From positions 1 to 47,233 of the IMG/VR virus record IMGVR_UViG_3300033144_002037: 47,233 bases of DNA; one strand, 5' to 3'. This DNA comes from a virus. The notes under the pieces are model-generated. The model saw only the letters and a list, made by a program, of their open reading frames with translations, made no database searches and was not told the DNA's origin. The translations under genes were made by a program, and so were the position numbers. The stretch's first letter is position 1. The number at the start of each line of letters is the position of its first letter. Shown here one piece after another: positions 6,649 to 15,249 of the stretch.

Positions 6649-8208
6649 ATGCAATTTCTAAGAGCAAACACGGCAGTTGATGTTTTGATTGGACCTTTTG
6701 TGGAGGATAGTGACGGAGATACTCCTGTAACAGGTTCTACACTTGATGTAGAGTTATCCAAGAATGGTCAAGCACTCGCGAATAAAAACGATGCTACGGC
6801 GCCAGTCCACGATGGAGCTGGGACAGTTGACGGATACTATAACTGTGAGCTTGACGCTACGGATACGAATACAGAAGGGACTCTAACCTTAGTAGTCCAT
6901 CATGCTGACTCGTTGCCTATTCGACACGACTATATGGTTTTGTGTGAAGCTGCTTGGGATTCCATGTTTGTAGCTAAAGATGACGGCTACATGGATGTGA
7001 ATATCAAAGCAGTGAGTGAGGATACTACCGCAGCAATTAACTTAGAAAGTGCTTGTGATAACTACTCGGCTACTCGTGGTTTGTCTGGTACAGCACTTCC
7101 TGCTGCAGTAGCCGACGCTGCTGGTGGATTAGTGATCAGTGATAGTGGAGCTCTTGATATAGATGAGATCTTTGATGCTATTATTACTGACGCAACAGGG
7201 GCAAATATTGCAGTGGATATTATAGCAGTTAAGGCTGAGACTGTAAGTATCCTCGCTGACACAGATGACATAGGTGCAGCTGGTGCTGGTCTTTCCGCAG
7301 TTCCGTGGAATGCAGCTTGGGACGCGGAGGTTCAAAGTGAATGTAATGATGCTCTCGTTGCATATGACCCTCCAACCAAGGCGGAGATGGACACAGGACA
7401 CGGATTACTCGCAACCGAAGCCAAGCAAGATGTTATTGATGGAGTAGTTGATACTATTCTCGTCGATACAGCGGATATGCAGCCGAGGGTAGTGGCAATA
7501 GAAGTAGATACGGGAACGACACTCCAGGGTGAGCTTGATGGAATCCAAGCGGATACTGAAGATATTCAGACTCAGATAGGTACAGCTGGAGCTGGACTAA
7601 CCGATCTCGGGGGAATGTCTGTCGGCATGAAGGGAGAAGTAAATGCTGAGGCAGATACTGCAATCTCTGATTATGACCCGCCCACTAAGGCGGAGATGGA
7701 TACTGGTCATGGACTCTTGGCCACAGAGGCTAAGCAAGACACGATAGATGGAGTGGTTGATACCATCTTAGTAGACACCGCGGATATGCAGCCCAGAGTT
7801 GTAGCAATCGAGGTTGATACTGGGACTACCTTGGACGGAAAGATTGATACTATTGATACAGTAGTTGATGGTATCCAAACTGATCTAAGTAATGCAACAG
7901 ATGGACTTGGAGCATTGAAGACACTTATCGACGCACTTAATGATGTTTCGGCCGCAGATATAAACGCACAGGTACTCGATGTGCTGAATGTTGATACCTT
8001 TAATGAGCCCGGAGATGAAGAGTTAGCAGTAGATACTACTCTTGTTGACAAGCTTGGCTATCTCTACAAGTTTCTCCGGAACAAGATTGAGACAACCTCA
8101 ACTCGGATTCACGTCTATAATGCAGCTGAAGATAATAAGGATCAGTCAGCGATTATCTCCGATGACGACACGACCTTTACCCGTGGTGAGTTTGGGGCAG
8201 GTGACTAA
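6649..8208 (+). CDS. Repeat-containing fibre/baseplate-like protein
   Basis: A 519-aa protein. The N-terminal 110 residues look like an immunoglobulin-like fold of the BppU N-domain type (DVLIGPFVEDSDGD, then HADSLPIRHDYMVL). The remainder is acidic, Ala/Asp/Thr-rich and probably a trimeric coiled or helical shaft. A block of about 55 residues beginning YDPPTKAEMDTGHGLLATEA starts near residues 239 and 342 and is almost identical in protein but heavily changed at synonymous DNA sites. The C terminus (DKLGYLYKFLRNKIETTSTR) resembles the end of related fibre proteins. Same architecture as the product of 8413-9729. Inferred role: tail or head fibre. Confidence 0.6.
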   Translation: MQFLRANTAVDVLIGPFVEDSDGDTPVTGSTLDVELSKNGQALANKNDATAPVHDGAGTVDGYYNCELDATDTNTEGTLTLVVHHADSLPIRHDYMVLCEAAWDSMFVAKDDGYMDVNIKAVSEDTTAAINLESACDNYSATRGLSGTALPAAVADAAGGLVISDSGALDIDEIFDAIITDATGANIAVDIIAVKAETVSILADTDDIGAAGAGLSAVPWNAAWDAEVQSECNDALVAYDPPTKAEMDTGHGLLATEAKQDVIDGVVDTILVDTADMQPRVVAIEVDTGTTLQGELDGIQADTEDIQTQIGTAGAGLTDLGGMSVGMKGEVNAEADTAISDYDPPTKAEMDTGHGLLATEAKQDTIDGVVDTILVDTADMQPRVVAIEVDTGTTLDGKIDTIDTVVDGIQTDLSNATDGLGALKTLIDALNDVSAADINAQVLDVLNVDTFNEPGDEELAVDTTLVDKLGYLYKFLRNKIETTSTRIHVYNAAEDNKDQSAIISDDDTTFTRGEFGAGD

Positions 8209-8411
8209 TGGCGGTTGATTCAAGAGTAAAAAGACAGTCAGCAACGTGTATGCTTGTTCCTTCGCTTATATTTGGAGCGCATCCTGCTGAGAACCCCGCT
8301 AATAGTGCTGGTCGTTGGGGGGCTACTTGGATGTACGCAGGAATAGAGATTGACCCTTTGGGTGGGCCAGTAGATATTGTAATCTTTAGACGAAGAATAG
8401 AGGGGTACTAA
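8208..8411 (+). CDS. Small uncharacterised protein between fibre genes
   Basis: A 67-aa protein starting in a TAATG junction with the preceding gene, so translation is probably coupled. The centre is Gly/Ala/Trp-containing (AGRWGATWMYAGIEIDP) and the C terminus basic. No motif is recognised. Its fixed position between the two repeat-fibre genes suggests a structural or assembly accessory. Confidence 0.55.
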   Translation: MAVDSRVKRQSATCMLVPSLIFGAHPAENPANSAGRWGATWMYAGIEIDPLGGPVDIVIFRRRIEGY

Positions 8412-8412
8412 G

Positions 8413-9729
8413 ATGGGCCAAGGTATTTTTCTTAGAAAATATGGGGTCGAAACTACTGTTCATTTCTCGCTCTTTGAGACTGACGGGATAGACTTTAAGG
8501 TTGATGCGGCTCATGCTGCCGGAGATACTACGCTGATTAAAGATGAGGGAGCTGAAGCAAGTACTGTTAATGCATTTGCGGACGAGGGAACTGGGTACTC
8601 ACTTGTTCTTACTGCTACTGAGATGCAGGCGGCAAGACTGAGTATCTATGTAGCCGACCAAGGGCAGAAGGATTGGTTAGATACAACTATTGAGGTTGAT
8701 ACCTATGGCAATGCGAGCGCAATGCATGCGGTAGATCTCGACGATGCAGTACGTGCGGGGCTAACCGCATTGCCCAATGCAGCAGCGGATGCGGCTGGGG
8801 GATTAGCAATCTCCGACGCAGGAGGACTTGATCTTGATGCTCAGCTTGCAAATACCAACGAAGTAACTGCTGCAAGGATGGGAGCACTAACCGACTGGAT
8901 TAATGGTGGGAGGTTGGATCTTCTTCTTGACGCAGTTAAGGTAGTGACTGATGCTTTACCAGACGCTGGTGCATTGAATGATCTCGGGACAATTCTTACA
9001 GATACTAACGAGATACAAGGGAAACTTCCTACGAATAAACTGATGGGAAGCTCGGATGTGGCTGACCATGATACTGATATTGATGCTATCTTGGTAGACA
9101 CAAATGAACTCCAAACTGACTGGGTTAATGGAGGGAGACTTGATTTACTCATTGATGCGATTAAGGTTATTACAGATGCACTACCGGATGCAGGAGCGTT
9201 GAGTGACCTTGCAACTATCCTCGCTGATACAAATATGCTCCAGACTGATTGGGTTAACGGAGGTAGGCTTGACCTATTACTTGACGCGGTTAAGGTAATC
9301 ACTGATGCCCTACCCGATGCGGGAGCATTGAGTGACTTAGCAACTATTCTTGCAGATACGAACGAACTCCAGGGGGATTGGACAAATACAGGAAGATTAG
9401 ACACGATCCTCGACTCCATTCTGGCAGATACCAACGAGCTCCAAACTGATGATATACCAGCGGCGATTGCAGCTTTGAATGATCTTGCTGTGACTGATAT
9501 TCTTGCGGACTCAACCGCGTTTAATGGGGCGGAGATGAACCCTGCAACTGCAGGGAAAGTTGCTTTCTATGTGAAGAAGCTCATGATTGCACTCGTCAAT
9601 AAGACTGTGATCACGGAGGCGAGTGGAAATGTTGAGCAGTTTGACGATGCGAATTCTACTCTCGGAAGTATTGCGACTGGACTTACTTCTGACGGAACCT
9701 ATACAACAAGATTGAGGTTAGTAAAATGA
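8413..9729 (+). CDS. Repeat-containing fibre protein with 43-aa repeats
   Basis: A 438-aa protein with an N-terminal beta-rich domain (about 1-95) related in layout to that of 6649-8208. A 43-aa repeat beginning TDWVNGGRLDLL and ending in DTN-LQ starts at residues 160, 235 and 278, the last two in tandem, with a partial copy after 320 and linker blocks ending in DTNELQ. The repeats keep the protein sequence while the DNA differs at most third positions. The C terminus (AFYVKKLMIALVNKTVI) is the usual end of this fibre type. Inferred: a trimeric appendage shaft. It overlaps the next gene by 4 bp (ATGA). Confidence 0.6.
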   Translation: MGQGIFLRKYGVETTVHFSLFETDGIDFKVDAAHAAGDTTLIKDEGAEASTVNAFADEGTGYSLVLTATEMQAARLSIYVADQGQKDWLDTTIEVDTYGNASAMHAVDLDDAVRAGLTALPNAAADAAGGLAISDAGGLDLDAQLANTNEVTAARMGALTDWINGGRLDLLLDAVKVVTDALPDAGALNDLGTILTDTNEIQGKLPTNKLMGSSDVADHDTDIDAILVDTNELQTDWVNGGRLDLLIDAIKVITDALPDAGALSDLATILADTNMLQTDWVNGGRLDLLLDAVKVITDALPDAGALSDLATILADTNELQGDWTNTGRLDTILDSILADTNELQTDDIPAAIAALNDLAVTDILADSTAFNGAEMNPATAGKVAFYVKKLMIALVNKTVITEASGNVEQFDDANSTLGSIATGLTSDGTYTTRLRLVK

Positions 9730-10190
9730 TGCTACTCGATTATAAGAAACTGTGGGACGAGCAAGGTTATGGAAAGGATAACCCTTACGCACGCTCGATT
9801 GCATTTGCCGAGAAGGCTGCGAGAAGAGAAGAACTTCATCGGGATGTTACTCAAGCGATTATCGGAGAGTTCTTTCTTGAACTTGCCGCTGGGAAGAAGT
9901 ATCCACTGGACAAATGTCCCTGTGGTTGTGGGATTGACAAGTCTGGTACTGCTGCAACTCATGCGTTGACTGGTAGGATTAGTCATGCGGGAGATCAGAT
10001 GCGGGAGTTCCGTGGTGAAGTTATTGCTAACGCAGTGAATGAGAAAATTCTTTGGCATATGAGCGAGGACAATGCTGAGTATACAAAGAAGTTTATGTCT
10101 CCGAAGAGGAAGCGGCGGGTAGCAGTTCATGTACTTATCCCTCTCGTTCCTGCGATAACTATTCTCACGTTGGTACTTATCTATGGCTGA
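9726..10190 (+). CDS. Tail-anchored small protein with Cys cluster
   Basis: A 154-aa protein coupled to the fibre gene through ATGA. Residues about 63-68 hold CPCGCG, a possible metal site. A basic stretch KRKRR is followed by one C-terminal membrane helix (about 133-152, HVLIPLVPAITILTLVLI). No enzymatic motif is evident. A membrane-anchored lysis or assembly accessory is possible but unproven. Confidence 0.5.
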   Translation: MMLLDYKKLWDEQGYGKDNPYARSIAFAEKAARREELHRDVTQAIIGEFFLELAAGKKYPLDKCPCGCGIDKSGTAATHALTGRISHAGDQMREFRGEVIANAVNEKILWHMSEDNAEYTKKFMSPKRKRRVAVHVLIPLVPAITILTLVLIYG

Positions 10191-10377
10191 GATTGATGAT
10201 CATATGGCAGCAGCAAGTACGGGGTTCTACCCAGATCCTGGGGATAGTCCTACTGATGCAGCTCGTGCAGGATTCTTTGCGAGTCTCGGACTGCTTGGAA
10301 CAGGTGGTTTACCTGGGGCTGCTGCAGCCTATACTGGCGGCTTGGGTAAATTTGGTACTCGAACAACGGAGGATTAG
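10183..10377 (+). CDS. Small Gly/Ala-rich protein
   Basis: A 64-aa protein overlapping the preceding gene by 8 nt. Rich in Ala and Gly (GLLGTGGLPGAAAAYTGGLG), with a proline-containing N terminus. No signal peptide or clear membrane helix. Function unknown; it lies among appendage genes. Confidence 0.45.
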   Translation: MAEIDDHMAAASTGFYPDPGDSPTDAARAGFFASLGLLGTGGLPGAAAAYTGGLGKFGTRTTED

Positions 10378-10379
10378 TA

Positions 10380-10907
10380 ATGGGACTTGGTGACCAGATA
10401 ATAACCGCTCAGAATGACCAAGACTTTAACACGGATATTGGTAACTGGGTTAAGGTAGGAACAGATACTGGTACCTGTACTTTTAGTTCAGCTTCCATAG
10501 GAGGAGCCGATGATAAACAAGCACTTTTAACTGCAGTGGGAGATGGAACCCTTGGTGCTTATCTTCCTACTGGGGATTGTCCAATTAGCGCAAGTACCAC
10601 GGTAGTCGTTAGTGCTAATATTCTTGTTCCCGTAGGGAATACACTTAAAGACATAGCTGTAGGACCAGCAGGTGATCTTGCGGGTGCTACAGGAAATGAG
10701 CTAGTGACACTAATTGGTGATCTCTGGACAAGGGTAGCAGCAACTGTTATTCTGGGCGTGGACGTAACTGGAAACCTTCAGATCGCATTTAATGGTAATC
10801 CAGCAGCATCGGACTTACTTTACTTTGATGATGTATCTGTATTACTTGTTAAAGTTCCACCGCTTGTCGGTGGAGGCTCTAAAACTTTAGGAACAGAACT
10901 TAAATGA
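10380..10907 (+). CDS. Carbohydrate-binding-module-like structural protein
   Basis: A 175-aa beta-rich protein. The order of motifs (FNTDIGNWVKVG near 19-30, a variable middle, then LLYFDDVSVLLVK near 145-157) is that of galactose-binding/CBM4_9-like jelly rolls, where a DDVSL-type strand closes the domain. CGGAGGA precedes the start. Likely an appendage domain that binds sugars; inferred from fold pattern only. Confidence 0.5.
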   Translation: MGLGDQIITAQNDQDFNTDIGNWVKVGTDTGTCTFSSASIGGADDKQALLTAVGDGTLGAYLPTGDCPISASTTVVVSANILVPVGNTLKDIAVGPAGDLAGATGNELVTLIGDLWTRVAATVILGVDVTGNLQIAFNGNPAASDLLYFDDVSVLLVKVPPLVGGGSKTLGTELK

Positions 10908-10920
10908 AGGGAGGTAAATT

Positions 10921-11220
10921 ATGGCAGCAGTAGAAATAAGAGGTAAAGCACTTGTTCAAGTGGTTGCGATTGACGCAGACTGGGACTTCGGAGAAACAGA
11001 GAGAATCTACTCTGTTGTGTTTACTCCGGGGGCAGCGAATGATGAGCTGATTATCTTTGACGCGTCAGTTGCTGGTGGGCTCTACGGGTGTTCTCTTTTG
11101 AGTACTGATGGAGAACCAAGGATTGAGTATTTTGGCGGCTCCCCGTGGAGACCTGTGATTGATTTCTCAGCATGTACACTAAGCGCCAACCATCGGGTTA
11201 AGTTTGTAATCCAAAGGTAG
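10921..11220 (+). CDS. Small beta-rich virion-like protein
   Basis: A 99-aa protein with an excellent ribosome site (GGGAGG 7 nt upstream). It has alternating hydrophobic strands and no Cys cluster or membrane helix (one Cys near 60, another near 86). Last of the appendage cluster before the membrane-protein cluster. Function unknown. Confidence 0.5.
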   Translation: MAAVEIRGKALVQVVAIDADWDFGETERIYSVVFTPGAANDELIIFDASVAGGLYGCSLLSTDGEPRIEYFGGSPWRPVIDFSACTLSANHRVKFVIQR

Positions 11221-11227
11221 AAACCTT

Positions 11228-11455
11228 ATGGCTAAGGATAAACGAAGGCCAGGAGTTGTTGGGAGAAGAAGTGTGGATATAGGACATTGCGCTACACATG
11301 AGGATTGCTTGGGTAAAATTGCAGCTAATACCAAGGAGATTTGTTGGATGAGAAAACTAATGATGGGAACATTAATTACTGGTATATTTACTTTAATAGC
11401 AGCTCTTGGGAGTCTTATAGTCCTTATCCTTGGGCACACGCTGAAGGGAGTATGA
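11228..11455 (+). CDS. Holin-like single-span membrane protein
   Basis: A 75-aa protein with a basic N terminus and one membrane helix near residues 46-69 (TLITGIFTLIAALGSLIVLIL) followed by a short tail. Size and layout fit a small holin or another inner-membrane lysis protein, but no endolysin is recognised next to it. The stop overlaps the next ATG (ATGA). Confidence 0.45.
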   Translation: MAKDKRRPGVVGRRSVDIGHCATHEDCLGKIAANTKEICWMRKLMMGTLITGIFTLIAALGSLIVLILGHTLKGV

Positions 11456-11637
11456 CAAAATTTCTATCGGCTCGAGAAGAGCTAAAGTTTCAGGTAATGG
11501 CGCAAGATTGTCACAACGTCAAACGGCTATTTGAAATTACCAGGCTCTGAGAGATAGCTCTTAAAGAGTTTGACCACCGTGAGTGGAAAAGAATAGTAAA
11601 GAGGCAAAAAAACTTTGATAAGGAGAATAGCTCATGA
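11452..11637 (+). pseudogene. Small gene interrupted by an in-frame TGA
   Basis: From ATG 11452 (ATGA junction with the previous gene) the frame runs 32 codons to TGA at 11548-11550, then continues in the same frame for 28 codons of ordinary coding composition (EIALKEFDHREWKRIVKRQ) to a TGA at 11635-11637. That second stop overlaps the next ATG at 11634, the junction style used throughout this genome. This suggests an original 61-codon gene, basic and helical, with a nonsense change, a sequencing error or readthrough at 11548. TGA is a normal stop elsewhere in the window. The product is unrecognised. Confidence 0.45.
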
Positions 11638-11837
11638 AGACACTTCTAATTAGTAGCTTGATAAAACTTATCGTAGGGATACTTACTCCCGAATTGCTGA
11701 AGAAGTTTGCGGATATGGTTCTCGACTTCGTTGAGAATTTTGTAGAGGGTACAAAGAGTACTGTTGATGATAAGATGGTACTTCCTTTGTGCGATGCCAT
11801 TCGAGCAGCATTTGATATTCCTGACGAGAAAGGATAA
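11634..11837 (+). CDS. Small amphipathic membrane-associated protein
   Basis: A 67-aa protein with AAGGAG 8 nt upstream of its start. The N-terminal 20 residues are hydrophobic (LLISSLIKLIVGILT), followed by amphipathic helix and an acidic end. Could be a membrane-active lysis accessory or an assembly protein. No family recognised. Confidence 0.45.
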   Translation: MKTLLISSLIKLIVGILTPELLKKFADMVLDFVENFVEGTKSTVDDKMVLPLCDAIRAAFDIPDEKG

Positions 11838-11840
11838 ACT

Positions 11841-12158
11841 ATGGGATTACGAAGCGAAGTTGCAAGTCTTGCAGGCCAAGTTGCAAGATTCCAGGATGTT
11901 CAGTTAGGCCAGGACAAGGTGATTAATCTTCTCGCGAAGGAGAACCAACGGATAAGAGAAGATAATCGGAGACTGGTTGGACAACTAAACAAACTGTTTG
12001 ATCGTCTTATGGCAAGAAACTTTGAATCTTATGCTAACTATCGGGGAGACCCAGAAGAAGCTAACCCGTTTACCTCGATTGATTCACCGTATGAACCGAT
12101 TGAGGATGAACAAAACATTGGCGAGGTGGTAGAAGATGAGACTACCGGGCGAAAGTAA
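11841..12158 (+). CDS. Coiled-coil protein before the portal gene
   Basis: A 105-aa protein. Residues about 1-62 form a heptad-like coiled coil (VASLAGQVARFQDVQLGQ, then LLAKENQRIREDNRRLVGQL); the rest is acidic. A dispersed palindrome is translated near the end as IDSPYEPIE (12081-12097). The 3' end overlaps the portal start by 23 nt. Possible portal or scaffold partner. Confidence 0.5.
   Translation: MGLRSEVASLAGQVARFQDVQLGQDKVINLLAKENQRIREDNRRLVGQLNKLFDRLMARNFESYANYRGDPEEANPFTSIDSPYEPIEDEQNIGEVVEDETTGRK
12081..12097. promoter_or_regulatory. Dispersed palindrome before the portal gene
   Basis: GATTCACCGTATGAACC within the longer symmetry CTCGATT...GATTGAGG. It lies inside the coiled-coil gene, about 40 nt before the portal start. 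Confidence 0.6.
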
Positions 12159-14067
12159 AGCGGCATTGCACTTGATGCCTAAGAAGAGTAAGACAACTAA
12201 GAAGGACGATGAACTCTGGTTTATAGTGAAAGAGAAGTATGATCTTGGACTGGAGATCAGACGACCTTTTGAGGCAAGATGGATACTCGCATTGGCATTT
12301 CTGAGTGGCAAGCAGTATACAATGTTTAATTCTACTGCACATATCCTGCAACATATTCAGAAGGTGAAGGGAAGATCACGAACTGTTGATAATATTCTGC
12401 TTCCCCGATGGAGACGCCAGGTTGCGGATATGGTGAGAACTCAACCAACTATGTCCGTAGTTCCGAGCTCCCAGGAAGATGAAGATATTAAAGCTGCGAA
12501 GACCGCGAATAAGGTTCTCAAGCATCTATGGCGGGCACTAAAGATGAAGAGGGTAGTGCGAGAACTTGCTGGTTGGATCTACGCTTGTGGTAATGGGTTC
12601 TTGGATGATCGTTGGAATGCTCGAAAGGGTCCAATCATTATGTCTCCGGGGGGTGACCCAGTTTATCTTGGTGACGTAGATGTTGGAGTTTGGTCTCCTT
12701 TTGATATTCTTGCCCCAGCTTACCATATGGGAGCGACAGAATTAGATATTATGCCTTGGTTAATTAAGGCTAAATATCGGGACTTAGGTTATATCCAAAC
12801 CAACTATAAAAAAAGGGGGAAGGATGTTACCAGTGAAACTCGTCCAAATCCTGTTGCTGGCGCTTCTCTCGTTTTTAATAGGGATATTCCTTTTGACTCA
12901 CGGGTACCTGGGGCTACTTTAATCGAGTTATACATTCAACCAAATGTAGAATTCCCGAAGGGTACATTTATTACTGCAGCCAACGGAGTGATACTCCAGC
13001 AGGAGAATTACCCATACGACTATTATAATCTTGAACAGTTTAAGGATATAGATATTCCTGGAGTGTTCTGGGGAAAGTCGACTGTTGATGCAAGTATGCC
13101 TCTGCAGATTCGTTGGAATAGGACGAACAATTCGATTGACGAGTTTAATTATACTGCCGCTAAAGGGAAAATGCTTGCACCTAAGAGGGCAAGACTTGAA
13201 ACTCTACCCGATGATACTCATGGAGAGGTGATACTTTACAATCCTGTGATGGGACATAAGCCCGAGCATATTAACATTGGGAGTCTTCCACCAACTTACA
13301 CTACTGCGTTGGAGATCACCAAAGGCTCAACTATGGATATGTTCTCGCAGCATGAGATTAGCATGGGGACTAACCGCTCGGACTTACGTTCGGGAGAGAT
13401 GGTAAGTCTGCTTCGAGAGCAAGATTCATTTGGGGCTATTCCAAGTCATGCTGTATTCGAAGAGGCTATGGAGAATACGTTTACTCGTGTCCTTCGGAGA
13501 ATTCAGTTTAGTTACACTCAGGAGAGGGTGATCAGTGTAGTTGGAAGGGATAACGAGTTTGAGGTGTTTGCGTTTATTGGCTCGGACCTTCGGAATAACA
13601 CTGATGTTCATGTGGCTCGAGAGTCTGCGCTACCGGATTCTCGTGTTGAGCGTATGATGATGGTAGAGAGGCGGTATGAGAAAGGACTCTATGGAGATCC
13701 TATGGACCCGGAAGTTAGACGAAATGTAATGAACCTTCTGGAAGATGCAAACATTGAGTATACGTTTGGAGATGTGAAGCTGGATGAAATGTACTCTCGT
13801 TGGGAGAACAATGTATTGAGTCAAGGTGATGTTGATATAGTGTTAGTTAACAACTATGACAACCATGAGATTCATGTTCGTGAGCACGGAAGATTCCAGA
13901 AGGGACTTGATTACCAGAAGCTCAAGTTGTTCAGACCACAAGTTTTTATCAAAATTGAGCAGAAGTTCTTATCTCATATTATGAGGCACCAGGAATTTCT
14001 TGATCAGATGCGAGAAAAGATGCTTGAGGAACAACGTTTTATGAAGGAAGGGGGTGGACCCGAATGA
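12136..14067 (+). CDS. Portal protein
   Basis: A 643-aa protein. Length, position between terminases and scaffold/capsid, and features such as the N-terminal helical region with WILALAFLSGKQY (about 49-61), the middle NNSIDEFNYTAAKG (about 330-343) and the helical core GTNRSDLRSGEMVSLLREQD (about 413-432) fit podovirus-type portals. It forms the dodecameric ring at the capsid vertex through which DNA passes. Start at 12136 has GAGG 8 nt upstream; a later ATG at 12175 lacks one. The stop overlaps the next gene by ATGA. Confidence 0.75.
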   Translation: MRLPGESKAALHLMPKKSKTTKKDDELWFIVKEKYDLGLEIRRPFEARWILALAFLSGKQYTMFNSTAHILQHIQKVKGRSRTVDNILLPRWRRQVADMVRTQPTMSVVPSSQEDEDIKAAKTANKVLKHLWRALKMKRVVRELAGWIYACGNGFLDDRWNARKGPIIMSPGGDPVYLGDVDVGVWSPFDILAPAYHMGATELDIMPWLIKAKYRDLGYIQTNYKKRGKDVTSETRPNPVAGASLVFNRDIPFDSRVPGATLIELYIQPNVEFPKGTFITAANGVILQQENYPYDYYNLEQFKDIDIPGVFWGKSTVDASMPLQIRWNRTNNSIDEFNYTAAKGKMLAPKRARLETLPDDTHGEVILYNPVMGHKPEHINIGSLPPTYTTALEITKGSTMDMFSQHEISMGTNRSDLRSGEMVSLLREQDSFGAIPSHAVFEEAMENTFTRVLRRIQFSYTQERVISVVGRDNEFEVFAFIGSDLRNNTDVHVARESALPDSRVERMMMVERRYEKGLYGDPMDPEVRRNVMNLLEDANIEYTFGDVKLDEMYSRWENNVLSQGDVDIVLVNNYDNHEIHVREHGRFQKGLDYQKLKLFRPQVFIKIEQKFLSHIMRHQEFLDQMREKMLEEQRFMKEGGGPE

Positions 14068-14402
14068 AAAAGGTTTCTCCTATTGATACATGGAATGAGT
14101 TTATTAATACTCTTATCTTAGCCAAGGAAAAGTGGCTGGTTCATAAGGAGGTGATGATTGAGCGAAGAACTATTGAGGATCTTCCGATAGAGGCACAACG
14201 ACAGTTACGCTACACTGATATTCATCGTGCCTCAGATTTTGCACGGATGTTACTGCAGTTTATCCATCGCTGGAGAACAAGTGGGGGGCTGACTGCAATG
14301 GTTATAACCCTTAAACCCGATGAAAGTGAGAAGAAAAAGAATGAGAAATCAAAACCTGAGTCTCCGCCGGATAGCAAGACTAGCTCTACACCCGCTGCTT
14401 AA
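14064..14402 (+). CDS. Uncharacterised protein between portal and scaffold
   Basis: A 112-aa protein coupled to the portal through ATGA. The first 85 residues are helical (WNEFINTLILAKEKW, then IHRASDFARMLLQFI); the tail is Lys/Glu/Pro/Ser-rich (KSKPESPPDSKTSS). Its last 83 nt overlap the scaffold frame, where A-rich codons (AAG AAA AAG) could allow slippage. No family recognised. Confidence 0.5.
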   Translation: MKKVSPIDTWNEFINTLILAKEKWLVHKEVMIERRTIEDLPIEAQRQLRYTDIHRASDFARMLLQFIHRWRTSGGLTAMVITLKPDESEKKKNEKSKPESPPDSKTSSTPAA

Positions 14403-15237
14403 TGAGCGGGGTGAAGCAGGGTCTGGCGACGGTAAGGAAGACCAAAAAGTAGTTATGGAAATCGACGGGGAGGAGAAGACCTTTACAGCAGACGATATTA
14501 CTAATCTGCTTGCGCAAGGTGCGGCTTCGACCCAAAAATCTCAACAGGTGGCAGGAATTCTTCAGGCTGCAGAACGCTACGGAGTAAGCGTAGAGCAGTA
14601 TCTACAGAATGCAGAAGGCACCTTTGGGGTTATGTCCAAGCTCATGGATGAGGGAATCATTGATGAGAAAGGCACCATCATTCAAAAGGCTCCGGGAGAT
14701 AAACCTGGAGACGACAAGAGTTTCGGAGACTTATTTGGAAAGTCTGGAGAGACTCCACCCGCAGGAGCGAAGCAAATGGAAGTTACAATGAAAGCTCTAC
14801 TTGAGCCAATGACGAAGCAATTAGATTCGTTAACAGAGAGTAACTTGAAACTTCGCAGTGATAATGTGAATCTCATGCGGCTGAGATTGTCCGACAATAT
14901 GCAAAGCAAGTATACGAACCTCAATGAGGAAGATGTTGTCCGAATCTTTAGCGTGGCTGAACGAGACAAGTCAGAAAGTCTTATGGCTCATGCCGAAGCT
15001 TGGAGCAAGAAAAAGATGGATGGAGAAGCTGAGCTGGAAGCGGAATTTGCCAAGAAGTATAATATTGATATCGAGAAGGCAAACGAAAATGCGGCCTTTG
15101 AACAGGACCCTTCAGGCGGAGCTGCCGCAATTTCACACGAGAAGAAGCTCTCATTCAAGAAAGGTGAGAAGGACTCGATTACTCCAGTTCAGGCTACCAA
15201 AGCATTCTTTAACAAATTCGAGGGGTTCAAGCCTTAG
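14320..15237 (+). CDS. Scaffold-like protein
   Basis: Up to 305 aa, directly before the capsid gene. Residues about 46-70 (MEIDGEEKTFTADDITNLLAQ region) and the charged helical body with a coiled stretch near 155-190 are typical of phage scaffolding or minor capsid assembly proteins. The start is uncertain: ATGs at 14320, 14341 and 14455 all lack a good ribosome site, and residues 1-30 from 14320 are unusually Arg-rich. Expression by frameshift from the preceding gene is possible. Confidence 0.6.
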   Translation: MKVRRKRMRNQNLSLRRIARLALHPLLNERGEAGSGDGKEDQKVVMEIDGEEKTFTADDITNLLAQGAASTQKSQQVAGILQAAERYGVSVEQYLQNAEGTFGVMSKLMDEGIIDEKGTIIQKAPGDKPGDDKSFGDLFGKSGETPPAGAKQMEVTMKALLEPMTKQLDSLTESNLKLRSDNVNLMRLRLSDNMQSKYTNLNEEDVVRIFSVAERDKSESLMAHAEAWSKKKMDGEAELEAEFAKKYNIDIEKANENAAFEQDPSGGAAAISHEKKLSFKKGEKDSITPVQATKAFFNKFEGFKP

Positions 15238-15249
15238 GAGGTAAATCCA

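Noticed and set aside
7363-9440. CRISPR array from the spaced repeats in the fibre genes
   Set aside because: The repeats are coding, in frame, diverged at third positions and too long; no spacers.
6649-9729. Diversity-generating retroelement template/variable repeats
   Set aside because: No reverse transcriptase in the window and the differences are synonymous rather than at adenines.
11452-11637. Alternative genetic code with TGA as Trp
   Set aside because: Many intact genes here end in TGA at proper junctions, so only this one case remains unexplained.
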